Below are positions 45,957 through 54,124 of a stretch of DNA of 64,000 nt, in pieces. Numbering within the stretch: the first letter of the stretch is position 1; each line of letters opens with the position of its first letter. The translations under genes were made by a program, and so were the position numbers. Source of the DNA: Eubacterium sp. (GTDB lineage Bacteria > Bacillota > Clostridia > Lachnospirales > Lachnospiraceae); NCBI GenBank assembly GCA_017433825.1, contig JAFRGL010000016.1:62001-126000 (forward strand), in the 5' to 3' direction. Under the pieces are notes generated by a model. That model was not told the origin of the DNA. It did not search any database and saw nothing but the letters and a program-made list of their open reading frames with translations.

Positions 45957-46654
45957 TGGTTGTCATTAAAAATGAAAAAGCACGCAGATTCCTGAAAATT
46001 GCCGTGCCCTTCATCTTTATCCCGGTTATTCTGTTTCTGGGCGTGTTCGCCTTCGATGAGAAGAAATTCGCCTGGATTATCCTGGCTGTAACCATCATGG
46101 CCCTGCTGCTCTTCTTCGCAGGCTTTGAAAAGAAGATCATCGGCACGAGAAGGATGGTCATTATCGCCGTGATGACGGCGCTTTCGGTCCTGGGCCGGTT
46201 TATCTTCGCAGTTATCCCCGGCTTCAAGCCCATCACCGCCATTGTGGTGATCACCGCAGTCTGGCTGGGACCGGAATCCGGCTTCCTTACCGGCGCGCTT
46301 TCCGCCGTCATCTCCAACTTCTATTTCGGGCAGGGGCCCTGGACGCCCTTCCAGATGTTTGCCTGGGGCATTATCGGCCTGGTTGCAGGTTACTTAAGCA
46401 ATATTCTGAAGAAGAACAGGCCCGCCCTGGCCGTGTACGGCGTATTTGCCGGTATCTTTTATTCCATGCTCATGGACGTCTGGTCCGTACTCTGGTTCAA
46501 CAACAATTTTGAAATGTCCGTATACCTGGCCGCCCTTGTGACAGCCATTCCCTATACGATATCCTATGCCGCTTCCAATGTCGTCTTCCTGCTCCTCTTA
46601 GGCCGTCCGTTCGGTGAAAAGCTGGAGCGGGTAAAACTGAAATACGGCGTCTGA
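45956..46654 (+). CDS. ECF transporter S component, probable cobamide-specific
   Basis: A 232-residue membrane protein. Two extra N-terminal helices (about 15-55) precede the six-helix ECF substrate-binding core that begins near RRMVIIAVMTALSVLGRF and contains TAVWLGPESGFLTGALSAVISNFYFG. The ATG overlaps the ATPase stop in TGATG. Specificity for cobalamin or cobinamide is inferred from the riboswitch, the transcobalamin-like protein and the following cob genes. Confidence 0.8.
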   Translation: MVVIKNEKARRFLKIAVPFIFIPVILFLGVFAFDEKKFAWIILAVTIMALLLFFAGFEKKIIGTRRMVIIAVMTALSVLGRFIFAVIPGFKPITAIVVITAVWLGPESGFLTGALSAVISNFYFGQGPWTPFQMFAWGIIGLVAGYLSNILKKNRPALAVYGVFAGIFYSMLMDVWSVLWFNNNFEMSVYLAALVTAIPYTISYAASNVVFLLLLGRPFGEKLERVKLKYGV

Positions 46655-46705
46655 GGCAGTACACCATATCTGAACTTACTTAAACACACCAAGGAGGAAC
46701 CGCAG

Positions 46706-47524
46706 ATGAAATTCTTAATCTCAACCATGTCCGACATCATTATGGACGAAGAAGACGGCAAGGACCCCATAATCACCTACAATGACAGTTCGCTGGAAGT
46801 TGCCCGGAAATACGGCTGCGGCATTGAAATCGCGGAATTCTGCATGAATGACAACCTGGATGATCATCTTGCGGAAGTCGAACCCGGAATCTGGCGCAAA
46901 GTCCGCGGGGTTGATTACGTTACGCTGCACGCCCCCTACAATGAGCTGTATCCTTCTGCCATCGATCCGAAATACGCGGATTTTGTGGCATCCCGCTACA
47001 GCCAGGCCCTGGAGGCCGCGGCAAAATACGGCGCGAAGAAGATCATCATTCACGCCGGCTACCTGTCCTCGGTTTATTTCAAATTTTTCTTCATCAACCA
47101 GTCCGTCAAATTCTGGAAAAGATTTCTGGAAAACCATCCGGGCGATTATGAAATCTGCCTGGAGAATGTAACTGAGCCGGATCCCTCCTTTATAATCCCG
47201 ATTATCGAGGGCGTAAACGATCCCAGGATGAAGGGCTGCTTCGACGTGGGTCATGCGAACCTTTTCGACTGTCCTCTGGACGACTGGCTTGACGCTTTCG
47301 CGCCGCACCTCTCCCACCTGCACATCCACAACAACAACGGCAGGCCGGACAACAATCCCTTAGGCGTGCTGGGCGATATCCATGCCCATCCCGGCAACGG
47401 TAAGATTGACATGGTGCATATTCTGGAACGGGTGAAGGAAATCAACCCGGACGCCACGCTCGCCATGGAAACCATGGACATCGAAAACGGTGCAAAATGG
47501 CTGAAGGACAACGGCTATCTTTAA
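46706..47524 (+). CDS. cbiR: CbiR-like cobamide-remodelling hydrolase (AP endonuclease 2 fold)
   Basis: A 272-residue TIM-barrel protein of the xylose isomerase / AP endonuclease 2 superfamily. Metal ligands are visible in LHAPYN, IIHAGY, CLENV, FDVGHAN, SHLHIHNN, DIHAHPG and AMETMD. General annotation would call it a sugar phosphate isomerase. Its place between a B12 importer and cobT-cobU-cobS, however, fits CbiR, the enzyme known from Akkermansia that hydrolyses imported cobamides so that a new lower ligand can be fitted. AAGGAGG precedes the start. The specific call rests on fold plus context. Confidence 0.65.
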   Translation: MKFLISTMSDIIMDEEDGKDPIITYNDSSLEVARKYGCGIEIAEFCMNDNLDDHLAEVEPGIWRKVRGVDYVTLHAPYNELYPSAIDPKYADFVASRYSQALEAAAKYGAKKIIIHAGYLSSVYFKFFFINQSVKFWKRFLENHPGDYEICLENVTEPDPSFIIPIIEGVNDPRMKGCFDVGHANLFDCPLDDWLDAFAPHLSHLHIHNNNGRPDNNPLGVLGDIHAHPGNGKIDMVHILERVKEINPDATLAMETMDIENGAKWLKDNGYL

Positions 47525-47552
47525 AAATAAAAAGAAAACAAGGTTGACTTAC

Positions 47553-48647
47553 ATGGAAAAACAGCTTGCGGAAATCTTAAATGCGATTCAGCCCGCCGAC
47601 GAAAAGGCGCGCATGCTTGCAAAAGAAAGACAGGAGAAGCTGGCCAAGCCTCCTGGAAGCCTGGGCAAACTGGAGGACATCTCCATCCAGCTGGCAGGCA
47701 TCACCGGAAAAGTAAAAAACCACATTGACAAAAAACGCATGATCGTCCTTTGCGCGGACAACGGCGTCGTGGAGGAAGGTGTTTCCTCCTCCCCTGTTTC
47801 CGTTACGGCAGCCCAGGCGGTGAACATGACCCGGCACAAAACCGGCATGTCCTCCATCGCCGCCGCTTCCGGATGTGAAATCCAGGTGGTGGATGTGGGC
47901 ATCAAATGCCCCTACGACTGTGACGCTGTCATCAATGCAAAGATTGCACCGGGCACGAAAAACCTGCATAAGGAACCGGCCATGACAAGGGAACAGGCAC
48001 TTACCGCCATCCTTACCGGTGTGCGTCTGGCCCGGCAGGCAAAGGAAGAAGGCGTGGATATCATCGGCATCGGGGAAATGGGCATCGGCAATACCACCAC
48101 TTCCTCTCTTGTGCTTATGTCTTTAACCGGTATTTCCGTGGAAGCAGCCACCGGCAGGGGCGGCGGCCTGACAGACGAGGCGTTTGCCTTAAAGAAACGC
48201 GTTATCCGGGAATCCCTGGAACTGCACAGGCCCGACTCTTCCGACGTGTTGGACGTGCTTTCCAAAGTCGGCGGCTTTGACATTGCCGCCATGTGCGGCG
48301 TCTTTCTGGGTGCGGCCCTGGAACGGATTCCGGCGGTCATCGACGGTTTTATCTCCGTGGTGGCAGCCTTAAGCGCCGTGAAGCTCTGCCCGGAAGTTAA
48401 AGCATACATTTTCCCCTCCCACGCTTCCTATGAGCCCGGCTACTCCGCCGCCATCGAAGCCCTGGGGCTTTCCCCCTGGCTGATGCTGAATATGCGGCTG
48501 GGGGAAGGCAGCGGCTGCCCGATAGCCTTTGCCGTTATCGAAGCGGCCTGCGCCGCCATGAACGATATGGCGCTTTTCGGGGAAGAATCGGAAATCGATG
48601 ATTCCTACCTGGACGATATCCGCGGAAAGGACAGCTTCAGCATATGA
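47553..48647 (+). CDS. cobT: Nicotinate-nucleotide-dimethylbenzimidazole phosphoribosyltransferase
   Basis: Activates the lower-ligand base to its alpha-ribotide for cobamide assembly. The family motifs PPGSLGKLE (near the start), GIGEMGIGNTTT and MRLGEGSGC are intact. An in-frame TTG lies three codons upstream, but AAGG placed 9 bases before the ATG at 47553 favours that start (364 residues). It overlaps cobU by 4 bases. No genes for making a lower-ligand base are seen here, so the base is probably scavenged. Confidence 0.95.
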   Translation: MEKQLAEILNAIQPADEKARMLAKERQEKLAKPPGSLGKLEDISIQLAGITGKVKNHIDKKRMIVLCADNGVVEEGVSSSPVSVTAAQAVNMTRHKTGMSSIAAASGCEIQVVDVGIKCPYDCDAVINAKIAPGTKNLHKEPAMTREQALTAILTGVRLARQAKEEGVDIIGIGEMGIGNTTTSSLVLMSLTGISVEAATGRGGGLTDEAFALKKRVIRESLELHRPDSSDVLDVLSKVGGFDIAAMCGVFLGAALERIPAVIDGFISVVAALSAVKLCPEVKAYIFPSHASYEPGYSAAIEALGLSPWLMLNMRLGEGSGCPIAFAVIEAACAAMNDMALFGEESEIDDSYLDDIRGKDSFSI

Positions 48648-49183
48648 AAATACTTCTCTCAGGGGGCTGTAAAAACGGTAAATCCACCCTTGCCGAAGAC
48701 TGCGCGGTTAAGCTTTCAGAAAGCGGCGGCGGGCTGTATTATATTGCCACCATGATCCCCCACGACGACGAAGACTTCGTCCGGATTGAACGTCATATCG
48801 CCAACCGGGCCGGCAAAGGCTTCACCACTCTGGAACAGGGTATGAACCTGCCTGACTGCGTTACGGAAGAAAATGCGTGCGGCACCTTCCTCCTGGACTC
48901 TGTGACCGCCCTTCTGACGAATGAAATGTATCATGACGGCATTTATGAAAAAGACGCGCCGGACAAGGTAGTCCAGGACCTTCTTGCCTTTGCGGAAAAA
49001 GTGGAAAACGCGGTATTCGTCAGCGATTTCATCTATTCCAGCGCGGAACAGTACAGTGTTTTTACCGAAGAATACCGGGAAGGACTGGCCCGCTGCGACA
49101 AAGCCCTGGCGCAGATCTGCGATGCGGTCTGTGAGGTCTGCACCGGCTGTATTACCATGTATAAAGGGGAACTTCCGATATGA
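48644..49183 (+). CDS. cobU: Adenosylcobinamide kinase / guanylyltransferase
   Basis: Phosphorylates adenosylcobinamide and then attaches GMP, giving AdoCbi-GDP. The P-loop is SGGCKNGKST (about residues 6-15) and the guanylylated histidine is expected in RIERHIANRAG (near 47). At 179 residues it has full family length. It starts inside the cobT stop (ATGA) and ends the same way in cobS. A second, shorter CobU-like protein is encoded two genes on. Confidence 0.92.
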   Translation: MKILLSGGCKNGKSTLAEDCAVKLSESGGGLYYIATMIPHDDEDFVRIERHIANRAGKGFTTLEQGMNLPDCVTEENACGTFLLDSVTALLTNEMYHDGIYEKDAPDKVVQDLLAFAEKVENAVFVSDFIYSSAEQYSVFTEEYREGLARCDKALAQICDAVCEVCTGCITMYKGELPI

Positions 49184-49917
49184 TACCTTTTTTCATGGCC
49201 TGGGGCATGTTCTTCATGATTCCCTGTCCGTATAAAAAATGGGATTCGTCCAAATATCCCCAGATGCTGAACTTCCTGCCCGCCGTCGGGCTGATGTGCG
49301 GCATCCTGCATGCACTGGCCGCCTTTATCCTGGCGAAGCTTTCCGCCGGGCTTATAGGCGGAGGCATCCTGGCCGTGCTTCCCTGGATTCTCACCGGCTT
49401 CATCCATCTGGACGGCTATATGGACTGCGCTGACGCAGTACTCTCCCGCCGGGAAAAAGAAGAAAGGCTGCGGATTTTAAAGGATTCCCACGTAGGATCC
49501 TTTGCCGTCATCATGATGGTGGTCCTGGGCATTCTCCAGTTTGCCGCCTGCGCAAATTTCTCCCTCTCCGGAAGGGAATACTTCGCCCTGGCCCTCATAC
49601 CGGTTGTTTCAAGGAGCTGCACCTCCGCGGCGGTCCTGAATCTCGCGCCCCTGCCCACCAGCTCCTATGCGAAGATGTTCAGGAAAGGTACGCCGCCTCT
49701 TCTGAAACTGATTCCGCTGATTGTTACTGCGGCAGCTGCCGTCATCGCCCCGGTCCTGTGCGGCAGGAAAGGACTGTGTGTTCTTTTCGGCATTATCGGC
49801 TACCTGCTCACCCTTCTGTATATAAAAAGCGATTTAGGAGGCATGTCCGGTGATATCTCGGGTGCGTCCATTACGCTTTCAGAGCTTGTTGCTTTCTGCG
49901 CGCTGGCACTTTTATAA
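49180..49917 (+). CDS. cobS: Cobalamin synthase (adenosylcobinamide-GDP ribazoletransferase)
   Basis: An integral membrane enzyme that joins AdoCbi-GDP to the alpha-ribotide. The conserved acidic motif HLDGYMDCADAVLSRR is present near residue 86, followed by KDSHVGSFAV. Several hydrophobic helices span the 245 residues. It overlaps cobU by 4 bases. With cobT, cobU and cobC it completes nucleotide-loop assembly. Confidence 0.95.
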   Translation: MIPFFMAWGMFFMIPCPYKKWDSSKYPQMLNFLPAVGLMCGILHALAAFILAKLSAGLIGGGILAVLPWILTGFIHLDGYMDCADAVLSRREKEERLRILKDSHVGSFAVIMMVVLGILQFAACANFSLSGREYFALALIPVVSRSCTSAAVLNLAPLPTSSYAKMFRKGTPPLLKLIPLIVTAAAAVIAPVLCGRKGLCVLFGIIGYLLTLLYIKSDLGGMSGDISGASITLSELVAFCALALL

Positions 49918-49976
49918 CTGAACGAATACAGACTTAATTTTTCAGCACAGATTATACATAACAAAGGAGACATCAG

Positions 49977-50339
49977 ATGCATTTCATTATCGGCGGAGCC
50001 TATCAGGGCAAAGTTGACTATGCAAAAGAAGAATTTCATTTAAAAGATGGCGACATTTACACCTGCAGCAGGGATTCGGCACCGGATTTTTCCGCTCCCT
50101 GCCTGAACCACTTTGAAAACTACATCCTGTACTGCATGCGTCAGGGCACCGCGGACTATACCGCGCATCTGTCCGCTGACGCAATCGTAATCGCGGATGA
50201 TATTTTCTGCGGCGTAGTGCCGGTGGATGAGGAAACAAGGGCATGGAGGGAGGAATGCGGCCGCGCGTTTACCGCCATCGCGAAAGAGGCGGAAACGGTC
50301 ACCCGGCTGTTTGTCGGAATACCGAGGAGGCTGAAATAA
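49977..50339 (+). CDS. Short CobU-like protein with an altered P-loop, 120 aa
   Basis: The C-terminal half follows the CobU end pattern: IADDIFCGVVPVDEETRAWREECGRAF, then VTRLFVGIPRRLK. The N-terminus MHFIIGGAYQGKVDYA is in the P-loop position, but the residue after GK is Val instead of Ser/Thr. The guanylylation-histidine region of full CobU proteins is shortened or missing. Its stop is directly followed by the cobC ATG. It may be a nucleotide- or cobinamide-binding regulatory paralogue, or a decaying duplicate, but the intact frame and operon position argue for use. Confidence 0.7.
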   Translation: MHFIIGGAYQGKVDYAKEEFHLKDGDIYTCSRDSAPDFSAPCLNHFENYILYCMRQGTADYTAHLSADAIVIADDIFCGVVPVDEETRAWREECGRAFTAIAKEAETVTRLFVGIPRRLK

Positions 50340-50948
50340 ATGAGAAACCTGTATCTGATCCGGCACGGTTCCACGGAAGCAAATGAAAAGTGGCTGTACT
50401 GCGGCGCCACGGACATCCCTCTTTCCGTTAACGGCAGGGCTGAGCTGAAACGGAAGAAACGATACGACGATTATCCGGACATGAAAGATGCCCGTATTTA
50501 CACCAGCGGCCTTCTGCGGACGGAGGAAACCCTGAACATTCTCTTCGGCACCCTCCCTCACTATGCGTTCCGGGAATTTGCGGAAACAAATTTCGGCGTT
50601 TTCGAAATGAAAAGCTATGAATCGTTGAAGGAGAACGACGTCTATCAGAAATGGATTTCCGGAGACTACGATGAAAATATCGCCCCCGGCGGAGAAAGCA
50701 GCAATATGATGCGGGACCGCGTCATAAAAAAACTGAATGAACTTCTTGAGGAGGACGGCGATATCCTCATCGTCTGCCATGGCGGGCCGATTGTGGCCAT
50801 TATGCAGTATTTCTTTGCGGAACGGAACCTGAACCGTTATGAATGGCAGCCAAAGGGAGGCGAAGGCTATCATATTATACTCGATGGTACTGAGCCTGTC
50901 AGCTATTCCCCCATTCCGGTAATTCACGAAAAAAGCCCCATATTCTGA
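50340..50948 (+). CDS. cobC: Alpha-ribazole phosphatase, histidine phosphatase family
   Basis: A 202-residue histidine phosphatase with the catalytic LIRHGSTEAN at the start (RHG, residues 8-10) and the second catalytic histidine in VCHGGPI. In this setting it should remove the phosphate from alpha-ribazole phosphate or from cobalamin phosphate as the last step of cobamide assembly. It starts one base after the short CobU-like stop and ends the B12 region at a terminator. Confidence 0.88.
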   Translation: MRNLYLIRHGSTEANEKWLYCGATDIPLSVNGRAELKRKKRYDDYPDMKDARIYTSGLLRTEETLNILFGTLPHYAFREFAETNFGVFEMKSYESLKENDVYQKWISGDYDENIAPGGESSNMMRDRVIKKLNELLEEDGDILIVCHGGPIVAIMQYFFAERNLNRYEWQPKGGEGYHIILDGTEPVSYSPIPVIHEKSPIF

Positions 50949-50953
50949 TTAAT

Positions 50954-50990
50954 AAGGGAAAGTTATTCACAAAAATAGCTTTCCCTTTTT
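50954..50990 (+). terminator. Terminator ending the cobamide region
   Basis: AAGGGAAAG (50954-50962) pairs with CTTTCCCTT (50979-50987), extended by TTATT/AATAG, followed by TTTTTG. Confidence 0.85.
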
Positions 50991-51092
50991 GTTAATTTCT
51001 TGTTCGTACTCAACCTGTACACTTTTTAAGTGAAATGATAATATAAGATATAGTTATTAAATGTTAATAATCATGAAAGGAGTTACCAAAAC

Positions 51093-52142
51093 ATGTTAAC
51101 CGCAAAAGAAAATATGCGCGAAGTCATCAAAGGCGGAAATCCCGACCGTTACGTCAACCAGTACGAGGCTCTGTCCTTCTGTATGCATCCGTTTATGTTC
51201 TTCAACCCCTCCGTAAAGAAGGGCGGCCCGGATATCGTCGATGCCTGGGGTGTTACCAGAAGCTGGCCTGCCGGCGTTCCCGGCGGTTTCCCGGTACATA
51301 CACCTGACAAGGTAGTTATCAAGGATATCGAGGACTGGAAGGAATATGTTCATGCTCCCAGCCTGAAGTTTGACAGCAAAGCCTGGGAAATGGCTGAAGG
51401 CATGGCAGCCGGCATCGACAGGGAGAAATCTTTCGCTACCGCCATGGTTGCACCGGGTCTGTTCGAGAACACCCATCACCTTTCCGGTATGGACAATGCC
51501 CTGCTGTATTATATGATCAATGAAGACGAGATGAAGGATTTCATTAAATATCTTACCGACTGGGAACTGGAAATGGCAGAAGGCATCTGCTCTCATCTGC
51601 ATCCCGATGCCCTTCTTCACCACGTCGACTGGGGCAGCGAACAGAATTCCTTCCTCCGTCCGGAGATGTTTGAGGACTATTTCCTGGATGCCTACAAGCA
51701 GATTTACGGCTACTACCATGACCATGGCGTTGAGTTTATCATCCATCATTCCGACAGCTACTGCGCGAACATCGTGCCGATTATGATCGAAATGGGCATT
51801 GACGTATGGCAGGGCTGCATGCACTCCAACAACAACCCCGAGCTTATCAGGAAGTACGGCGGAAAGATGACCTTCATGGGCGAAATCGACAACAAGTTCG
51901 TTGACTTCCCCGGCTGGACCCCTGCAGACTGTGAGAAAGCCGCCCGCGATGCCATCGCATCCTGCGGCCAGGAAAACAAATACTTCATCCCCTGCATCAC
52001 CCAGGGAGGACCGGATTCCACCTTCCCCGGCACCTATAAAGAGCTGACAGAAGCTATTTATAAAATTAATGAAGAAAAGTTCGGATGGACCCGCGAACAG
52101 CAGGTTGAAGCAGCTCCGCCCATGATTGTCATGTTCGAATAA
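51093..52142 (+). CDS. Methyltransferase I of an O-demethylase-type system (UroD fold)
   Basis: A 349-residue UroD-superfamily protein. The metal-site region is HHSDSYC (H218-C224), a different form from HNC in the enzyme at 23.0 kb. It heads a set with the composition of O-demethylases known from acetogens: methyltransferase I, corrinoid protein, methyltransferase II and activating enzyme. Methyltransferase I takes the methyl group from the substrate, typically a methoxylated aromatic, and gives it to the corrinoid protein. The substrate cannot be read from sequence. AAAGGAG precedes the start. TTATTAA-ATG-TTAATAA (51054-51070) lies just upstream. Confidence 0.83.
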   Translation: MLTAKENMREVIKGGNPDRYVNQYEALSFCMHPFMFFNPSVKKGGPDIVDAWGVTRSWPAGVPGGFPVHTPDKVVIKDIEDWKEYVHAPSLKFDSKAWEMAEGMAAGIDREKSFATAMVAPGLFENTHHLSGMDNALLYYMINEDEMKDFIKYLTDWELEMAEGICSHLHPDALLHHVDWGSEQNSFLRPEMFEDYFLDAYKQIYGYYHDHGVEFIIHHSDSYCANIVPIMIEMGIDVWQGCMHSNNNPELIRKYGGKMTFMGEIDNKFVDFPGWTPADCEKAARDAIASCGQENKYFIPCITQGGPDSTFPGTYKELTEAIYKINEEKFGWTREQQVEAAPPMIVMFE

Positions 52143-52202
52143 GCCAAAATCCGGTCATAATCTATTATTTTGATTATTTGATATAAAAAATATTTAATTA
52201 TG

Positions 52203-52221
52203 TCATAAAAAAAAATTATAA
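52203..52221. promoter_or_regulatory. Operator-like palindrome, upstream copy at the corrinoid protein promoter
   Basis: TCATAA, seven A residues, TTATAA. It has the same TCATAA-N7-TTATnA layout as the sites at 52275 and 55807 and contains the T-N11-A arrangement of LysR-type boxes. It ends 6 bp before the -35 element, a typical activator position. Confidence 0.55.
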
Positions 52222-52227
52222 TAGGTG

Positions 52228-52256
52228 TTGACAACCGAATAAGCCTGTGTTATAGT
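52228..52256 (+). promoter_or_regulatory. Strong sigma-A promoter of the corrinoid protein gene
   Basis: TTGACA (52228-52233), exactly 17 bases, TATAGT (52251-52256). Eleven of twelve consensus positions match. It gives the corrinoid protein its own start within the methyltransferase cluster. Confidence 0.85.
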
Positions 52257-52274
52257 CATACTGAACTTAGGAAG

Positions 52275-52293
52275 TCATAACAAAAAGTTATGA
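52275..52293. promoter_or_regulatory. Operator-like palindrome, leader copy at the corrinoid protein gene
   Basis: GTCATAAC (52274-52281), AAAAA, GTTATGAC (52287-52294): a perfect 8-bp inverted repeat about 10 bp downstream of the expected transcription start. It may be a repressor site or form an RNA hairpin. Confidence 0.6.
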
Positions 52294-52341
52294 CAAAATC
52301 AGTAAAACTTAAAGAAAATAATTTAACAGGAGAAAATTAAA

Positions 52342-52962
52342 ATGATCGAAAGTGTTCAGAATGCAGTTGTCAGCGGAAAGCTTAAATTAATCACCGGTGC
52401 TGTTCAGGAAGCTCTTGACGGCGGTGCTACCCCCCAGGAATGTCTTGATTCCATGACCGCAGCCATGGATATCGTTGGCGCGAAGTTCCAGGCGAACGAA
52501 ATCTTCGTTCCCGAGATGCTTGTAGCTGCCAAGACCATGCAGCGTGGTGTTGGCGTTCTTAAGCCCCTCCTTGGCGAAGGCGGCGCCGGCAAGCTTGGCA
52601 AGTACATCCTCGGTACTGTAGCAGGTGACCTTCATGACATCGGCAAGAACCTCGTTGGTCTGATGATCGAATCCGCCGGTTTCGAAGTTATCGACCTTGG
52701 CGTTGATGTTCCCGCTGAGAAATTCATCGAGACCTTCAAAGCTAACCCCGATACCAAGATCATCGGCTGCTCCGCTCTGCTGACCACCACCATGGATGCT
52801 ATGCGTGAGACCGTTAAGGCTATCAAAGAAGCCGGTATCGAAGTGCCCGTTATGGTTGGCGGCGCTCCCATTACCCAGGAATTCTGCGATGCTATCGGCG
52901 CTGATGCTTACACCACCGATGCTGCTTCCGCTGCTCAGAAAGCTAAGGAACTCGTTGGCTGA
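52342..52962 (+). CDS. Methyl-carrier corrinoid protein of the O-demethylase-type system
   Basis: A 206-residue protein with an N-terminal helical cap domain (about 1-85) and a B12-binding Rossmann domain. The cobalt-ligand motif DxHxxG is GDLHDIGKN (D96, H98, G101), followed by the GCSALLTT and VMVGGAP loops that hold the nucleotide tail. It accepts the methyl group from methyltransferase I and passes it to methyltransferase II. It has its own consensus promoter and its own terminator, and its codon choice is strongly biased, all pointing to high expression. Confidence 0.95.
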   Translation: MIESVQNAVVSGKLKLITGAVQEALDGGATPQECLDSMTAAMDIVGAKFQANEIFVPEMLVAAKTMQRGVGVLKPLLGEGGAGKLGKYILGTVAGDLHDIGKNLVGLMIESAGFEVIDLGVDVPAEKFIETFKANPDTKIIGCSALLTTTMDAMRETVKAIKEAGIEVPVMVGGAPITQEFCDAIGADAYTTDAASAAQKAKELVG

Positions 52963-52986
52963 TATTGTACATAGCAGGATATATGA

Positions 52987-53016
52987 AGGACCGTTTCTTC
53001 GGAAACGGTCCTTTTT
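52987..53016 (+). terminator. Terminator directly after the corrinoid protein gene
   Basis: AGGACCGTTTC (52987-52997) pairs with GAAACGGTCCT (53002-53012) across a TTCG-type loop, followed by TTTTTCTTT. Confidence 0.92.
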
Positions 53017-53155
53017 CTTTCGTTTTTATACTCTTTTTGGAAGATTTTTCCAAGTGAAGGCTTCATGTTTGCTTAAGTTTATTATAGACACAAGGCTGAA
53101 TCTATTGTAAAATGCAATAAAGATGTATTAACTGTGCGAAAGGAGCATATATTAA

Positions 53156-53962
53156 ATGATTATTATTGCTGAGAAGATCAACGGTTCCATCCCCTCCATG
53201 GCGAAAGCTATCGCAGATCATGACGTAGAGCATATCAAAGATATCGCCAGAAGACAGGCTGAAGCCATCGGCGACAACGGCTACATCGACTGCTGCGCCA
53301 GCGTTGACGTAGACGAAGTTGAAACCCTTCACTGGATGATCGACGCTATTCAGGAAGTTACCGACGCCCCCATCGCTGTTGACAGCCCCTCTGCCGAGGC
53401 CTGCATCGGCGCTATGAAGTACTGCAACAAGCCCGGTATGATTAACTCCATTTCCGGCGAAGGCAACAAGATGGAAGTTGTTCTTCCTGTTATTGCCGAC
53501 ACGCCCTGGACGGTTATGGCCCTTCTTTGCGACGACAGCGGTATTCCGAAGGATGCCGAAGGCCGTATCAAGGTTCTCGACCGCATCATGGCTGAATGCA
53601 AGAAGTACGGCATTGCCGAAGACCGTGTATTCATCGATCCCATGGTTGAAATGATCTGTACCGCTGAAGACGGCATCAGCATTGTTCTTGATGTCATCAA
53701 ATACTGCAAGAAGACCTATCCGGAAGTACACATCAGCGGCGCTATCTCCAACATCTCCTTCAACCTGCCCTACAGAAAGATCCTCAACGTTGCATTCGTT
53801 GTTACCTGTATGGCATTCGGCATGGACTCCGGCGTTCTGGATCCCTTAAGCAGAGACCTGTTAGGCGCTATCTACGCTGCAGAGTGCATGAGCGGCGAAG
53901 ACTACTACTGCATGGAATACATCAGTGCATTCCGTGAAGGCCTGTTCGGACCGAAGCAGTAA
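53156..53962 (+). CDS. Methyltransferase II (methylcorrinoid protein:tetrahydrofolate methyltransferase)
   Basis: A 268-residue pterin-binding TIM-barrel protein of the dihydropteroate synthase / AcsE superfamily (MIIIAEKINGSIPSM, IAVDSPSAEACIGAMKY, VFIDPMVEMIC). It should move the methyl group from the corrinoid protein to tetrahydrofolate, feeding it into the Wood-Ljungdahl pathway at methyl-THF. It differs from acsE at 36.3 kb. AAAGGAG precedes the ATG; a terminator separates it from genes on both sides. Confidence 0.9.
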   Translation: MIIIAEKINGSIPSMAKAIADHDVEHIKDIARRQAEAIGDNGYIDCCASVDVDEVETLHWMIDAIQEVTDAPIAVDSPSAEACIGAMKYCNKPGMINSISGEGNKMEVVLPVIADTPWTVMALLCDDSGIPKDAEGRIKVLDRIMAECKKYGIAEDRVFIDPMVEMICTAEDGISIVLDVIKYCKKTYPEVHISGAISNISFNLPYRKILNVAFVVTCMAFGMDSGVLDPLSRDLLGAIYAAECMSGEDYYCMEYISAFREGLFGPKQ

Positions 53963-53985
53963 TTATTTGAAAATATTATTACCAG

Positions 53986-54015
53986 AGGAACCGGTTATGC
54001 CGGTTCCTTTTTTAT
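53986..54015 (+). terminator. Terminator after methyltransferase II
   Basis: AGGAACCGG (53986-53994) pairs with CCGGTTCCT (54000-54008), followed by TTTTTTATTTT. Confidence 0.9.
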
Positions 54016-54124
54016 TTTCCGTCATTTTAACCTGTTTACGATAATAATTATTTTTATTTCCGGACAAATCATGTTATAATCTTTTCAGAAACATTTAATT
54101 ATCAACAATACCGGAGAAGAATAA

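Noticed and set aside
51093-52142. MttB-type trimethylamine or glycine-betaine methyltransferase
   Set aside because: The protein is a UroD-fold enzyme of 349 residues, not the MttB superfamily of nearly 500, and has no in-frame TAG.
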